Positions 17,568-25,995 are shown, counted from the first letter of the stretch. The stretch is DNA of 64,000 bases from Thermosediminibacter oceani DSM 16646 (GCF_000144645.1 NC_014377.1:1984001-2048000), one strand, 5' to 3'. The notes: generated by a model from the sequence alone, not told the origin. Made by a program: numbers and translations.

Positions 17568-17600
17568 AAACACCTGTCCTTCCGAAAAAGTCTCTATTAT

Positions 17601-17609
17601 ATTATAGCA
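17601..17609 (-). promoter_or_regulatory. mobA extended -10 promoter
   Basis: TGCTATAAT on the minus strand lies about 34 nt before the mobA start. A TTGCCC 15 bp upstream is a weak -35. Confidence 0.55.
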
Positions 17610-17644
17610 AAAACCTCCACAGGGCAACCACAAAAAATACCGAA

Positions 17645-17666
17645 AGACCGCTCGAAAGAGCGGTCT
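17645..17666. repeat. Target-site duplication, left copy, of IS copy 2 (22 bp hairpin)
   Basis: This perfect hairpin (AGACCGCTC-GAAA-GAGCGGTCT, overlapping arms) is repeated at 19262-19283. It was the terminator of the nrdD-nrdG-thiamine-binding protein operon before insertion. Confidence 0.95.
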
Positions 17667-19261
17667 CAGACTGTCGACAAAGTAACTGTCGACAGTCTTT
17701 TTTTGCAAAAGCTAGTACAAAAATCATCAGCTTTTTAGTAAAATTAAAGAAGATACAAAAATATTGTGGGGCGATGAAATGTTAACGAAGAAAAATCGAG
17801 AAATAATAGAGCAGGTAGAATTAGTAAGCATCGATAGCTTAGTACCTCAAGACCATCTCCTTAGGGCAGTAGAAGAAAGCATCGACTTTAATTTCATTTA
17901 TGATGAAGTAAAAGACCTATATAGCGAAAATACAGGAAGACCTAGTATTGACCCGGTAGTGTTAATTAAGCTACTCATGCTCCAAGCATTGTATGGAATC
18001 CGCTCCATGCGCCAAACCATCAGAGAAGTAGAAGTCAATGTAGCTTACCGTTGGTTTTTAGGCTATGGATTACAAGAAAAAATACCTCACTTTTCAACTT
18101 TTGGAAAAAACTATGAACGGCGGTTTAAGGAAAGTGATCTATTTGAAAAGATATTCGAGCGGGTGTTGATGGAAGCAATAGAATGCGGGTTTGTTAAAAC
18201 AGATGCAGTATTTATCGATGCTACTCACATAAAAGCCAGTGCCAATAAGAATAAATATATCGAGAAAGTCGCTAAGCAACGGACTCAAAAATATAAGGAA
18301 GAACTTTTAAAAGAAATCAACGCCGAACGGGAAGCAAACGGTAAAAAGCCCTTTGAAGAAGAAGATGATGATGACGATAACAACAAAGGAGAAAATAGCT
18401 CTAAAAAAGTCAGGGTAAGCACCACAGATCCTGAAAGTGGGATGTTTCAAAAAGGGGAAAAAGAGCGCTGCTTTGCCTACACAGCTTCTGTAGCCTGTGA
18501 CCGGAACAACTTTGTCCTTGGTGTCAAAATAGCACCTGGAAATGTTCATGACAGCCAGGTATTCTCCGATTTATTTCAAGAAGTAAACGATAAATTTTCT
18601 AAAATAGAGGCGGTAGTGGTTGATGCAGGCTACAAAACCCCCGGGATATGCAGAGAAATCATTGAGGCAGGAGCGCTTCCCGTTATGCCCTACAAGAGGC
18701 CGATGACCAAAGATGGCTACTTTAAAAAACGCGAATACGTCTATGACGAATATTATGATTGTTACATATGCCCCAACAACCAAATATTAGAATACAGCAC
18801 CACCAACCGGGCGGGATACCGGGAATATAGGAGCAACCCCCAAATATGCTGTAAATGTCCCATGCGCCTACAGTGCACCAAAAGTAAAAATTACACAAAA
18901 ATCATAACTCGGCATATATGGGAGCATTACATAGAAATAGCGGAAGATATAAGACACACCCAATGGGGTAAAGAACTATACAAAATGCGCGGCCAGACCA
19001 TCGAGCGGGTATTTGCCGATGCGAAGGAAAAGCATGGCATGCGCTATACAAATCTACGAGGCTTGAGGAAAGTTGGACATTACCTCACGCTTCTTTTCGC
19101 ATGCATGAATTTAAAAAAGCTGGCTTTATGGAAGAAAAGACGGGGAACGTTTCCGCCAACAGTCCCCGCTTTACATTCGTTTTTCTTAAAAATTTTCTTC
19201 GCCTTCAACAAAAAGCCGCTTTTAGGTTATGCATCCTAAAAGCGGCTTTGTCTACAAGCTG
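17667..19261 (+). mobile_element. IS1182-type insertion sequence, copy 2 (1595 bp)
   Basis: Same length and ends as copy 1 but in the opposite orientation. It is flanked by 22-bp duplications of a terminator hairpin, so the coding regions on both sides are unharmed. Confidence 0.95.
17779..19239 (+). CDS. IS1182-family DDE transposase (copy 2)
   Basis: The protein is identical to that of copy 1, with all catalytic residues. ATG 17779 follows GGGG by 7 nt; an in-frame TTG lies at 17764. The hairpin at 17668-17697 with T7 just upstream should block read-through into the gene, so expression depends on an internal promoter. TTGCAAAAGC... around 17704 is AT-rich, but no clear consensus was found. 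Confidence 0.95.
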   Translation: MLTKKNREIIEQVELVSIDSLVPQDHLLRAVEESIDFNFIYDEVKDLYSENTGRPSIDPVVLIKLLMLQALYGIRSMRQTIREVEVNVAYRWFLGYGLQEKIPHFSTFGKNYERRFKESDLFEKIFERVLMEAIECGFVKTDAVFIDATHIKASANKNKYIEKVAKQRTQKYKEELLKEINAEREANGKKPFEEEDDDDDNNKGENSSKKVRVSTTDPESGMFQKGEKERCFAYTASVACDRNNFVLGVKIAPGNVHDSQVFSDLFQEVNDKFSKIEAVVVDAGYKTPGICREIIEAGALPVMPYKRPMTKDGYFKKREYVYDEYYDCYICPNNQILEYSTTNRAGYREYRSNPQICCKCPMRLQCTKSKNYTKIITRHIWEHYIEIAEDIRHTQWGKELYKMRGQTIERVFADAKEKHGMRYTNLRGLRKVGHYLTLLFACMNLKKLALWKKRRGTFPPTVPALHSFFLKIFFAFNKKPLLGYAS

Positions 19262-19283
19262 AGACCGCTCGAAAGAGCGGTCT
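19262..19283. repeat. Target-site duplication, right copy, of IS copy 2
   Basis: An exact copy of 17645-17666, lying 7 nt after the stop of the thiamine-binding protein gene. Confidence 0.95.
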
Positions 19284-19290
19284 TCAACTA

Positions 19291-19539
19291 TCAGCTGCCT
19301 TTCCCGGTTCTGTTCGTCATCGTCAAAAACATAACCACCTTCCCGCCCTCGCGGGCTCCCGCGTCATAAAGGGCCCGCACCGCCTTCCACACTTCTTCTT
19401 CGCTGCCGCGAATAAGGGTGCTCAAAGGAGTCACATCCACGTCCACGTCAAACTCCTCGAGGGATTGTAGAGATTTGAGCACAACCCTCTCGTAATCCTC
19501 CCTTCCCAGCGGGAAGAGGGACACCTGGCATGTGAACAT
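19291..19539 (-). CDS. MTH1187/YqgV-family thiamine-binding protein
   Basis: An 82-residue protein of the COG0011/DUF77 family. The features are CQVSLFPLG at the N-terminus and STLIRGSEEEVWKAV in the middle. Members have a ferredoxin-like fold and several bind thiamine. GGAGGCG precedes ATG 19539 and overlaps the nrdG stop, so it is the last gene of the nrdD-nrdG operon. Why it is cotranscribed with ribonucleotide reductase is unclear. Confidence 0.85.
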   Translation of the reverse strand: MFTCQVSLFPLGREDYERVVLKSLQSLEEFDVDVDVTPLSTLIRGSEEEVWKAVRALYDAGAREGGKVVMFLTMTNRTGKGS

Positions 19540-19551
19540 ACCCGACGCCTC

Positions 19552-20247
19552 CTAATTTCGTATAACCACTTCGCCGAAGCTTTCCCGGAGGCTTTCCTTT
19601 ATCCTCTCCAGCAGGGCACCGTCACAGGGCTTTTCCCCACAAAACTCCGGGTCCAGCACGCCTTCGGAAAAGCGGTATCCCTGGAGCACGTATCTTTTCG
19701 CACCCGAAAGCCACCGGCCGATTGCCTCAAAGTCTTCGGGCGAGTGGATTTTTTCGTGCACCGTGGTCCTGAACTCGTAATCGGCCAAAGAAGCCTTCAA
19801 AAGCTCTACGCTTTCCCTAACTCCTTCTATCTGACTTTCATCGGCGGTAAAAATGCCGTAACGTTCCGGACGGGTTTTTATGTCTACGGCGACATAGTCT
19901 AGCAAACCTTTATTAAGAAGCTCCTTTAAGACTTCGGGCCTGGAACCGTTGGTATCGAGCTTGACTTTCAATCCTCTTTTTTTAAGCTTTAAGATAAACT
20001 CCGGAAGGTCGCTCCACAGCGTAGGCTCACCGCCGGTTATGCATACACCGTCAATTAACTTTTTCCTGCGTTCCAGGTAATCGAAAAAAACGCTTTCCGG
20101 TACCTTGCCTTTCGGGCTGCCCGTTACCAGCGGGCCGTTGTGGCAGTACGGGCACCGGAAATTACACCCCGGCAGGAACACGGTACAAGCCACGACGCCC
20201 GGGTAATCGGCGGCGGATACCGGCATGAAGTCATATATTAACGGCAT
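19552..20247 (-). CDS. nrdG: Anaerobic ribonucleotide reductase activase NrdG (NrdG2 type)
   Basis: A radical-SAM enzyme that installs the glycyl radical on NrdD. The cluster motif CNFRCPYC lies near residue 25 and a second block, GVCITGGEPTL, near residue 85. ATG 20247 overlaps the nrdD stop by 17 nt and aligns with homologous starts. An upstream in-frame TTG at 20274 lies inside nrdD and is less likely. It is coupled to nrdD. Confidence 0.93.
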   Translation of the reverse strand: MPLIYDFMPVSAADYPGVVACTVFLPGCNFRCPYCHNGPLVTGSPKGKVPESVFFDYLERRKKLIDGVCITGGEPTLWSDLPEFILKLKKRGLKVKLDTNGSRPEVLKELLNKGLLDYVAVDIKTRPERYGIFTADESQIEGVRESVELLKASLADYEFRTTVHEKIHSPEDFEAIGRWLSGAKRYVLQGYRFSEGVLDPEFCGEKPCDGALLERIKESLRESFGEVVIRN

Positions 20248-22321
20248 ATATCCTGTATTCCCTTCTATCGGCAAATTCCGCCTTCTTGCCGTTGTTCCAG
20301 CACTGGACGGGCCTGTAGTAGCCCACTATCCGGCTGTAAACCTCGCATTCCCGCACGCAGCTGGGGCATTGGAAGTGCTCCCCGGAGATGTAGCCGTGTT
20401 CCCCGCATACCGAGAACGTGGGAGTCACGGTGTAATAAGGCAGGCGGTAATTTTCCGCTATTTTTCTCACCAGGGCCTTGCAGGTGTCTTTGTCCATCTT
20501 TTCTCCCAGGAACATGTGGAAAACGGTACCGCCGGTGTACTTGCACTGCAGCTCATCTTGATGGTCCAGGGCGGCGAATACGTCCTCGGTGAAATCCACC
20601 GGGAGCTGGGTGGAGTTGGTGTAGTAGGGCTCGTCCTGGCCGCAGGTTATGATCTTTTCGCCGAAAATCTCCCTATCCTTTCTCGCAAGTCTATAGGAAG
20701 CACCTTCCGCCGGGGTGGCTTCCAAGTTGTAGAGTTCACCGGTTTCCTCCTGGTAACGGGAAATCCTTTCCCTCATGAAGTCCAGCACTTTAAGCGCGAA
20801 GTTCCTGCCCTCCGGGTCCGCGATACCGCACCCCATGAAATTCATCAGGGCTTCGTTCATGCCCACGAGGCCGATGGTGTTGAAATGGTTCTGCCAGTAG
20901 GCACCGAACCGCTCGTAGACATCCCTAAGGTAAAATCTGGCGTAGGGGTAAAGCCCTTCCCTCGTCATTCTCTCCAGCACCTTGCGCTTTATCTCCAGGC
21001 TTGTCCTGGCAATGTCCATGAGCCGGGAAAGCTTGTCGAAAAATTCGTCTTCGCTCTTTGCTGTGTAACCGATCCTGGGCATGTTTATCGTCACAACGCC
21101 TATGGAGCCGGTCAGGGGGTTGGCTCCGAAGAGGCCGCCGCCTCGCTTTCTAAGCTCGCGGTTGTCCAAACGGAGGCGGCAGCACATCGAGCGCACATCT
21201 TCAGGCTTCATGTCGCTGTTTATGAAATTGGAAAAATAGGGCAGGCCGTACTTGGCCGTCATCTCCATTATTTTATCGACAACGGGGTTATCCCAGTCGA
21301 ACTCCTTTGTTATATTATAGGTCGGGATGGGGAAGGTGAAAATCCGGCCGTTGGCATCTCCCTCCATCATTACCTCGGCGAAGGCCATGTTCAGCATGTC
21401 CATTTCTTTCTGAAATTCGCCGTAGGTCCTGTCCATTAACTGGCCGCCGATGATGACAGGCTCCCTGGCTATTATCTCCGGCGGTACCAGGTCCAGCGTA
21501 ATATTTACAAAGGGAGTCTGAAAGCCCACTCTGGTCGGTACGTTCAGGTTGAATATGAATTCCTGCATCGCCTGCTTGACTTCCTTGTAGCTAAGGCCGT
21601 CGTAATGAATAAACGGAGCAAGGTAAGTGTCGAAGTTGCTAAGAGCTTGGGCTCCGGCGGCTTCTCCCTGCAGGGTGTAAAAGAAATTAACTATCTGCCC
21701 CAGGGCGGACCTGAAGTGCCTGGGCGGTTTGCTGGCAACCTTTCCCTTGACCCCCGTAAAGCCCGAGAGCAAAAGATCCCTCAGGTCCCAGCCGCAGCAG
21801 TAAACCGAAAGGAGTCCCAGGTCATGGATGTGAAAATCTCCGCTGATGTGGGCGTTTCTCACCTCTTCGGGGTAGATCTTGCTGAGCCAGTATTTAGAAA
21901 TGACCGCGCTGGATATGTGGTTGTTGAGGCCCTGCAGCGAGAAGCCCATATTGCTGTTTTCGTTGATCCTCCAGTCGGTCCTGCCTATGTAATTGTCCAC
22001 CGTATCCTCGATGTCCAGGAAAACTTTGCGGAATTCCCGCATGTCCTGGTGCTGCTTCCTGTACAGTATGTACGCTTTTGCGGTCCTGGCATGGCCGTTT
22101 TCGATAAGCACCTTTTCGACTGTATCCTGGACGTTCTCCACCGTGGGCACCGAGCCCCGGTATCTTTTTTCCAGGATTTTTATTACTTCGTCGGTTAGGC
22201 GCTGCGCGATGGTCCTGTCGCTGCCGCCTACGGCCCTGGCAGCCTTAAAAATAGCATTTTCTATTTTTTCTCTGTCGAATTTTTGAACCGTCCCATCCCT
22301 CTTAATAATTTGAGTCAACAT
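20231..22321 (-). CDS. nrdD: Anaerobic (class III) ribonucleoside-triphosphate reductase NrdD
   Basis: NrdD reduces ribonucleotides to deoxyribonucleotides by a glycyl radical, without oxygen. The 696-residue protein has an N-terminal ATP-cone (about residues 1-90) and the glycyl-radical core. A C-terminal zinc site is formed by CSVC and CPSC, and the radical motif is RIVGYYRPVQCWN. ATG 22321 is preceded by GGAGG at 8 nt. It is the main dNTP source expected in a strict anaerobe. A structured leader lies upstream (see findings). Confidence 0.96.
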   Translation of the reverse strand: MLTQIIKRDGTVQKFDREKIENAIFKAARAVGGSDRTIAQRLTDEVIKILEKRYRGSVPTVENVQDTVEKVLIENGHARTAKAYILYRKQHQDMREFRKVFLDIEDTVDNYIGRTDWRINENSNMGFSLQGLNNHISSAVISKYWLSKIYPEEVRNAHISGDFHIHDLGLLSVYCCGWDLRDLLLSGFTGVKGKVASKPPRHFRSALGQIVNFFYTLQGEAAGAQALSNFDTYLAPFIHYDGLSYKEVKQAMQEFIFNLNVPTRVGFQTPFVNITLDLVPPEIIAREPVIIGGQLMDRTYGEFQKEMDMLNMAFAEVMMEGDANGRIFTFPIPTYNITKEFDWDNPVVDKIMEMTAKYGLPYFSNFINSDMKPEDVRSMCCRLRLDNRELRKRGGGLFGANPLTGSIGVVTINMPRIGYTAKSEDEFFDKLSRLMDIARTSLEIKRKVLERMTREGLYPYARFYLRDVYERFGAYWQNHFNTIGLVGMNEALMNFMGCGIADPEGRNFALKVLDFMRERISRYQEETGELYNLEATPAEGASYRLARKDREIFGEKIITCGQDEPYYTNSTQLPVDFTEDVFAALDHQDELQCKYTGGTVFHMFLGEKMDKDTCKALVRKIAENYRLPYYTVTPTFSVCGEHGYISGEHFQCPSCVRECEVYSRIVGYYRPVQCWNNGKKAEFADRREYRIYAVNI

Positions 22322-22508
22322 TACGAAAACCTCCAATTTACTGTAAATTACGTCAATATACCTGGCATCATATATATTCTATCGATAGTTAAATGGACAA
22401 TCAATGCGATAAAAAAGCTAAAAAAGGCGGGAATTTAATACTAGTCCTCAGGTACTTTCCCTGAACTCTTCAAATCACCCCTTGAATTTTTATATAGATT
22501 CAAGATGA
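22322..22508 (-). promoter_or_regulatory. nrdD leader region with two predicted hairpins
   Basis: Between the upstream terminator and nrdD are hairpin 1 (CTTGAAT at 22481-22487 pairing with 22498-22504) and hairpin 2 (about 22443-22467, with a 2-nt bulge and a 7-nt loop). I could not match it to a known riboswitch. No convincing NrdR box was seen. Confidence 0.35.
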
Positions 22509-22531
22509 GACCCCGGCGTCAAGCCGGGGTC
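22509..22531 (-). terminator. Hairpin after the PrcB-like lipoprotein gene
   Basis: A perfect 9-bp GC-rich stem GACCCCGGC (22509-22517) with complement 22523-22531. The T-run is weak, so termination may be partial. Confidence 0.6.
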
Positions 22532-22538
22532 CGCATCA

Positions 22539-23264
22539 TCAGGGCATCTTCTTCAGCTCGGTCATCACCCTCTGGTTGTGCTCATTGACGTAGTACATGA
22601 ATTGGATCCGGTCGTTTTCTTTCAGGTTAAAACTGTCAAACCTGTCCTTAATATCGGGTGATAGCCTGTATACCTGGAAGGTGTCTCCTTCCTTGACTTC
22701 GATGGAGTTATTGTCTATCTGGCCGAGAAAAACCGCCTCACCCTTTAAAGCTTTATGACCCTCGGGCTTCTGGGGTTCTTCAGGCTTTTCTACTTTTAGT
22801 TCCTCGGTTTTTAATTCCCCGGTTACTTGCCTTTCGTCCACGGGTACGCTAATTAGGACGCTCGGATAAGTTATCACCTGGGTCACCATCTGGTCTTTGG
22901 CGGGTGCTTTCACCCGGCCCTGCAAGTAGAGGTCATCCTGCCTGCCGGTAACGGAAAGGACTTCAACGCTGTAACCACCGGTCGGCTTTTCACCGGCGCT
23001 TACCAGTATGTATTTTTTACCCTTTCCGTCGAAAGCGTGAAAACCTTCGATCTTCTTCTTTTCATCGTACCACTTCCGGAAGGTTTCATCCTTTAAAAGT
23101 TCCTGGAATTCGACCGAATTTTCGGCAATAACCTCAAACTTGATATCGCCCATTACCGGCTCGACCGTCGCCGGCTCCTGAGCTTCTTTCCTGCACCCGG
23201 TGATGAGCACGACTGCCATCAGAAGCACGAGGAAATTAATAAATATGACCTTTGTGGTTTTCAT
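22539..23264 (-). CDS. PrcB-domain lipoprotein
   Basis: A 241-residue secreted lipoprotein. The signal peptide ends in the lipobox LITGC (cysteine about residue 23). The middle carries the PrcB C-terminal motif KPTGGYSVEV (about residues 94-103), named from a treponemal protease-complex subunit. A proline/glutamate-rich linker and a C-terminal beta region follow. ATG 23264 is preferred because GGAGGG lies 9 nt upstream. It diverges from niaR. The role is unknown, possibly binding a surface protease. Confidence 0.78.
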   Translation of the reverse strand: MKTTKVIFINFLVLLMAVVLITGCRKEAQEPATVEPVMGDIKFEVIAENSVEFQELLKDETFRKWYDEKKKIEGFHAFDGKGKKYILVSAGEKPTGGYSVEVLSVTGRQDDLYLQGRVKAPAKDQMVTQVITYPSVLISVPVDERQVTGELKTEELKVEKPEEPQKPEGHKALKGEAVFLGQIDNNSIEVKEGDTFQVYRLSPDIKDRFDSFNLKENDRIQFMYYVNEHNQRVMTELKKMP

Positions 23265-23384
23265 AAAAAACATCCCTCCGGGTTTCTCCTGTGTTACTTC
23301 ATTATATCCCATTTGCCGCAAAAAAATCAAGGTTCAACGTGTACCATCCTCCTTGGAATAATTTATCGGGCAGACAAATTCTGT

Positions 23385-23390
23385 TATAAT
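23385..23390 (+). promoter_or_regulatory. niaR extended -10 element
   Basis: TGTTATAAT occurs 30 nt before niaR. It is preceded by the small inverted repeat CAGACAAATTCTG (23371-23383), a possible autoregulatory site. Confidence 0.45.
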
Positions 23391-23420
23391 TTAATCATCA
23401 CAAAGTTGGGGTGAGAAAAA

Positions 23421-23930
23421 ATGAATGCCGAAGAGAGAAGAGCAAGAATTGTGGAAATCCTAAAAGCGGAGAGAAAACCGGTTTCCGGCGGTGATCTCGC
23501 AAAGATTTTCAACGTGACCAGGCAGGTTATCGTTCAGGATATAGCCATCCTCCGGGCATCGGGTAAAGATATAATAGCCACATCCCAGGGTTACATGATA
23601 ATGGAGCCCCTGGGCTTCATAACGAAAAAGGTGGCGTGCCGCCACGGCAGGGAGGAAACGCACGAGGAGCTCATGGCTTTCGTGGAATGCGGCTGCAGGG
23701 TGGTCGACGTGATAGTGGAACATCCCATATACGGCGAAATCCATGGTATGCTCATGCTCAACAGCTCCGAAGACGTGGAAGATTTTATGAGAAAAATGGA
23801 ACAGCACAACGCCGCCCTCCTTTCCCAGCTCACCCAGGGGGTGCACCTGCACACGATCCAGGCCATAAACGAGGACTCCATCAAAAAGGCCTGTGAAATC
23901 CTGAAAAGAAAGGGAATACTGTTGGAATGA
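23421..23930 (+). CDS. niaR: Niacin-responsive repressor NiaR (HTH-3H protein)
   Basis: NiaR represses NAD-synthesis and niacin-uptake genes when nicotinate is present. The 169-residue protein has an HTH_11 domain (residues about 5-60) and a 3H domain. Its metal-binding histidines are in HGREETHEEL, VEHPIYGEIHG and GVHLHTI. The niaX-type transporter gene lies about 2.5 kb downstream, separated by IS copy 3, so the pair was probably closer before the insertion. Confidence 0.92.
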   Translation: MNAEERRARIVEILKAERKPVSGGDLAKIFNVTRQVIVQDIAILRASGKDIIATSQGYMIMEPLGFITKKVACRHGREETHEELMAFVECGCRVVDVIVEHPIYGEIHGMLMLNSSEDVEDFMRKMEQHNAALLSQLTQGVHLHTIQAINEDSIKKACEILKRKGILLE

Positions 23931-23939
23931 AATGATAAC

Positions 23940-23963
23940 GGGTTGCCCGGATGCGGGCAACCT
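23940..23963. repeat. Target-site duplication, left copy, of IS copy 3 (24 bp); niaR-proximal hairpin
   Basis: A hairpin with arms GGTTGCCC/GGGCAACC is repeated at 25559-25582. It is the niaR terminator, split from its T-run by the insertion. Confidence 0.95.
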
Positions 23964-25558
23964 CAGCTTGTAGACAAAGCCGCTTTTAGGATGCATAACC
24001 TAAAAGCGGCTTTTTGTTGAAGGCGAAGAAAATTTTTAAGAAAAACGAATGTAAAGCGGGGACTGTTGGCGGAAACGTTCCCCGTCTTTTCTTCCATAAA
24101 GCCAGCTTTTTTAAATTCATGCATGCGAAAAGAAGCGTGAGGTAATGTCCAACTTTCCTCAAGCCTCGTAGATTTGTATAGCGCATGCCATGCTTTTCCT
24201 TCGCATCGGCAAATACCCGCTCGATGGTCTGGCCGCGCATTTTGTATAGTTCTTTACCCCATTGGGTGTGTCTTATATCTTCCGCTATTTCTATGTAATG
24301 CTCCCATATATGCCGAGTTATGATTTTTGTGTAATTTTTACTTTTGGTGCACTGTAGGCGCATGGGACATTTACAGCATATTTGGGGGTTGCTCCTATAT
24401 TCCCGGTATCCCGCCCGGTTGGTGGTGCTGTATTCTAATATTTGGTTGTTGGGGCATATGTAACAATCATAATATTCGTCATAGACGTATTCGCGTTTTT
24501 TAAAGTAGCCATCTTTGGTCATCGGCCTCTTGTAGGGCATAACGGGAAGCGCTCCTGCCTCAATGATTTCTCTGCATATCCCGGGGGTTTTGTAGCCTGC
24601 ATCAACCACTACCGCCTCTATTTTAGAAAATTTATCGTTTACTTCTTGAAATAAATCGGAGAATACCTGGCTGTCATGAACATTTCCAGGTGCTATTTTG
24701 ACACCAAGGACAAAGTTGTTCCGGTCACAGGCTACAGAAGCTGTGTAGGCAAAGCAGCGCTCTTTTTCCCCTTTTTGAAACATCCCACTTTCAGGATCTG
24801 TGGTGCTTACCCTGACTTTTTTAGAGCTATTTTCTCCTTTGTTGTTATCGTCATCATCATCTTCTTCTTCAAAGGGCTTTTTACCGTTTGCTTCCCGTTC
24901 GGCGTTGATTTCTTTTAAAAGTTCTTTCTTATATTTTTGAGTCCGTTGCTTAGCGACTTTCTCGATATATTTATTCTTATTGGCACTGGCTTTTATGTGA
25001 GTAGCATCGATAAATACTGCATCTGTTTTAACAAACCCGCATTCTATTGCTTCCATCAACACCCGCTCGAATATCTTTTCAAATAGATCACTTTCCTTAA
25101 ACCGCCGTTCATAGTTTTTTCCAAAAGTTGAAAAGTGAGGTATTTTTTCTTGTAATCCATAGCCTAAAAACCAACGGTAAGCTACATTGACTTCTACTTC
25201 TCTGATGGTTTGGCGCATGGAGCGGATTCCATACAATGCTTGGAGCATGAGTAGCTTAATTAACACTACCGGGTCAATACTAGGTCTTCCTGTATTTTCG
25301 CTATATAGGTCTTTTACTTCATCATAAATGAAATTAAAGTCGATGCTTTCTTCTACTGCCCTAAGGAGATGGTCTTGAGGTACTAAGCTATCGATGCTTA
25401 CTAATTCTACCTGCTCTATTATTTCTCGATTTTTCTTCGTTAACATTTCATCGCCCCACAATATTTTTGTATCTTCTTTAATTTTACTAAAAAGCTGATG
25501 ATTTTTGTACTGGCTTTTGCAAAAAAAGACTGTCGACAGTTACTTTGTCGACAGTCTG
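23964..25558 (-). mobile_element. IS1182-type insertion sequence, copy 3 (1595 bp)
   Basis: Same length and ends as copies 1 and 2. At least two bases differ: a codon change E179K in the transposase (numbered from the upstream TTG) and A to G near 25512. It is flanked by a 24-bp duplicated hairpin. Confidence 0.95.
23986..25446 (-). CDS. IS1182-family DDE transposase (copy 3)
   Basis: It equals copies 1 and 2 except for lysine instead of glutamate at residue 179 (KYKKELL, upstream-TTG numbering), outside the catalytic residues. ATG 25446 is preferred, with TTG 25461 as the longer alternative. It is intact and probably active. Confidence 0.95.
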   Translation of the reverse strand: MLTKKNREIIEQVELVSIDSLVPQDHLLRAVEESIDFNFIYDEVKDLYSENTGRPSIDPVVLIKLLMLQALYGIRSMRQTIREVEVNVAYRWFLGYGLQEKIPHFSTFGKNYERRFKESDLFEKIFERVLMEAIECGFVKTDAVFIDATHIKASANKNKYIEKVAKQRTQKYKKELLKEINAEREANGKKPFEEEDDDDDNNKGENSSKKVRVSTTDPESGMFQKGEKERCFAYTASVACDRNNFVLGVKIAPGNVHDSQVFSDLFQEVNDKFSKIEAVVVDAGYKTPGICREIIEAGALPVMPYKRPMTKDGYFKKREYVYDEYYDCYICPNNQILEYSTTNRAGYREYRSNPQICCKCPMRLQCTKSKNYTKIITRHIWEHYIEIAEDIRHTQWGKELYKMRGQTIERVFADAKEKHGMRYTNLRGLRKVGHYLTLLFACMNLKKLALWKKRRGTFPPTVPALHSFFLKIFFAFNKKPLLGYAS

Positions 25559-25590
25559 GGGTTGCCCGGATGCGGGCAACCTTTTTTTCT
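25559..25590 (+). terminator. Right copy of IS copy 3 target duplication, the original niaR terminator
   Basis: The hairpin arms GGTTGCCC/GGGCAACC are followed by TTTTTTTCTT, a full terminator. The 24-bp repeat spans 25559-25582. Confidence 0.93.
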
Positions 25591-25700
25591 TCCGCATCGA
25601 AATCGCCTGCCCCTAAAAATCCACACAGCAAATATGCAGATATTAATCGGTGCCGATGTCCTCACCATCAAAGACGACCGACGAAGAAATAAAAGGAAAA
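25591..25700. other. Non-coding remainder upstream of the candidate toxin-antitoxin locus
   Basis: AT-rich sequence between the niaR terminator and the antisense terminator. No gene or clear signal is seen. Confidence 0.4.
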
Positions 25701-25729
25701 AAGAAAAAAACCTAGCCTAACTAGCTAGG
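25701..25729 (-). terminator. Minus-strand terminator with no minus-strand gene: candidate antisense RNA end
   Basis: On the minus strand CCTAGC-TAGTTAG-GCTAGG (25729-25711) is followed by TTTTTTTCTT. No protein gene on that strand leads into it; the nearest upstream minus-strand gene is iadA beyond niaX. Confidence 0.65.
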
Positions 25730-25773
25730 AGGACTAGTACAAATTAGCTTTTCTGCCTAGTATGATAATACTC

Positions 25774-25802
25774 TTGCCTTCCTTTTAGAATACCGCTATA
25801 AT
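25774..25802 (+). promoter_or_regulatory. Promoter of the small hydrophobic peptide gene
   Basis: TTGCCT (25774-25779), an exact 17-bp spacer and a perfect TATAAT (25797-25802). A transcript would start near 25809. Confidence 0.8.
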
Positions 25803-25827
25803 TTAGATAGCAGTGTGGGAGAATTTG

Positions 25828-25861
25828 CCTCCGCTCCTGGTCTTTGACGCCAGGGAGGAGG
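25828..25861 (+). promoter_or_regulatory. Leader hairpin sequestering the ribosome-binding site
   Basis: CCTCC (25828-25832) pairs exactly with the Shine-Dalgarno GGAGG (25857-25861), and the inner stem CCTGG/CCAGG (25836-25840 with 25850-25854) closes a 9-nt loop. The full-length transcript should be poorly translated unless processed or refolded. Confidence 0.65.
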
Positions 25862-25871
25862 AAAATCCAAT

Positions 25872-25967
25872 ATGACAATATCCGATTTAATAGAGCTCCT
25901 TCAATTAATAGTTGCAATCATCGCGCTAAACAAAGAAAAAAAAATAAGCCTCCTAAAAAGCAACTAG
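25872..25967 (+). CDS. 31-residue hydrophobic peptide, candidate type I toxin
   Basis: The peptide has one probable membrane helix (about residues 6-20, LIELLQLIVAIIALN) followed by a basic tail containing KEKK. ATG 25872 is 10 nt after GGAGG. A strong promoter precedes it, the ribosome-binding site is masked, a strong terminator follows, and a minus-strand terminator upstream suggests an overlapping antisense RNA. This layout matches type I toxin-antitoxin loci of Firmicutes. I do not recognise the exact family, and a leader peptide or a chance ORF remains possible. Confidence 0.6.
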   Translation: MTISDLIELLQLIVAIIALNKEKKISLLKSN

Positions 25968-25995
25968 ATTAGAAAGACTTTTGCCACCCAATCAA
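25968..25995 (-). promoter_or_regulatory. Candidate antisense-RNA promoter
   Basis: On the minus strand TTGATT (25995-25990), a 16-bp spacer and TCTAAT (25973-25968). A start near 25961 and an end at about 25703 would give an RNA of roughly 260 nt covering the whole small ORF and its ribosome-binding site. Confidence 0.4.

Noticed and set aside
17568-17708. N-terminal extension of MobA starting MQKKTVDSYF
   Set aside because: It is translated from the IS end and the terminator hairpin and has no ribosome-binding site; the real start is GTG 17567.
20225-21439. 404-residue plus-strand ORF
   Set aside because: It is antisense to nrdD over its whole length, has low-complexity His/Val/Gly content and no recognisable domain; nrdD is certain.
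22340-22400. NrdR box upstream of nrdD
   Set aside because: The AT-rich sequence around ATATATAT does not match the palindromic NrdR consensus well, and no second box at the usual spacing was found.
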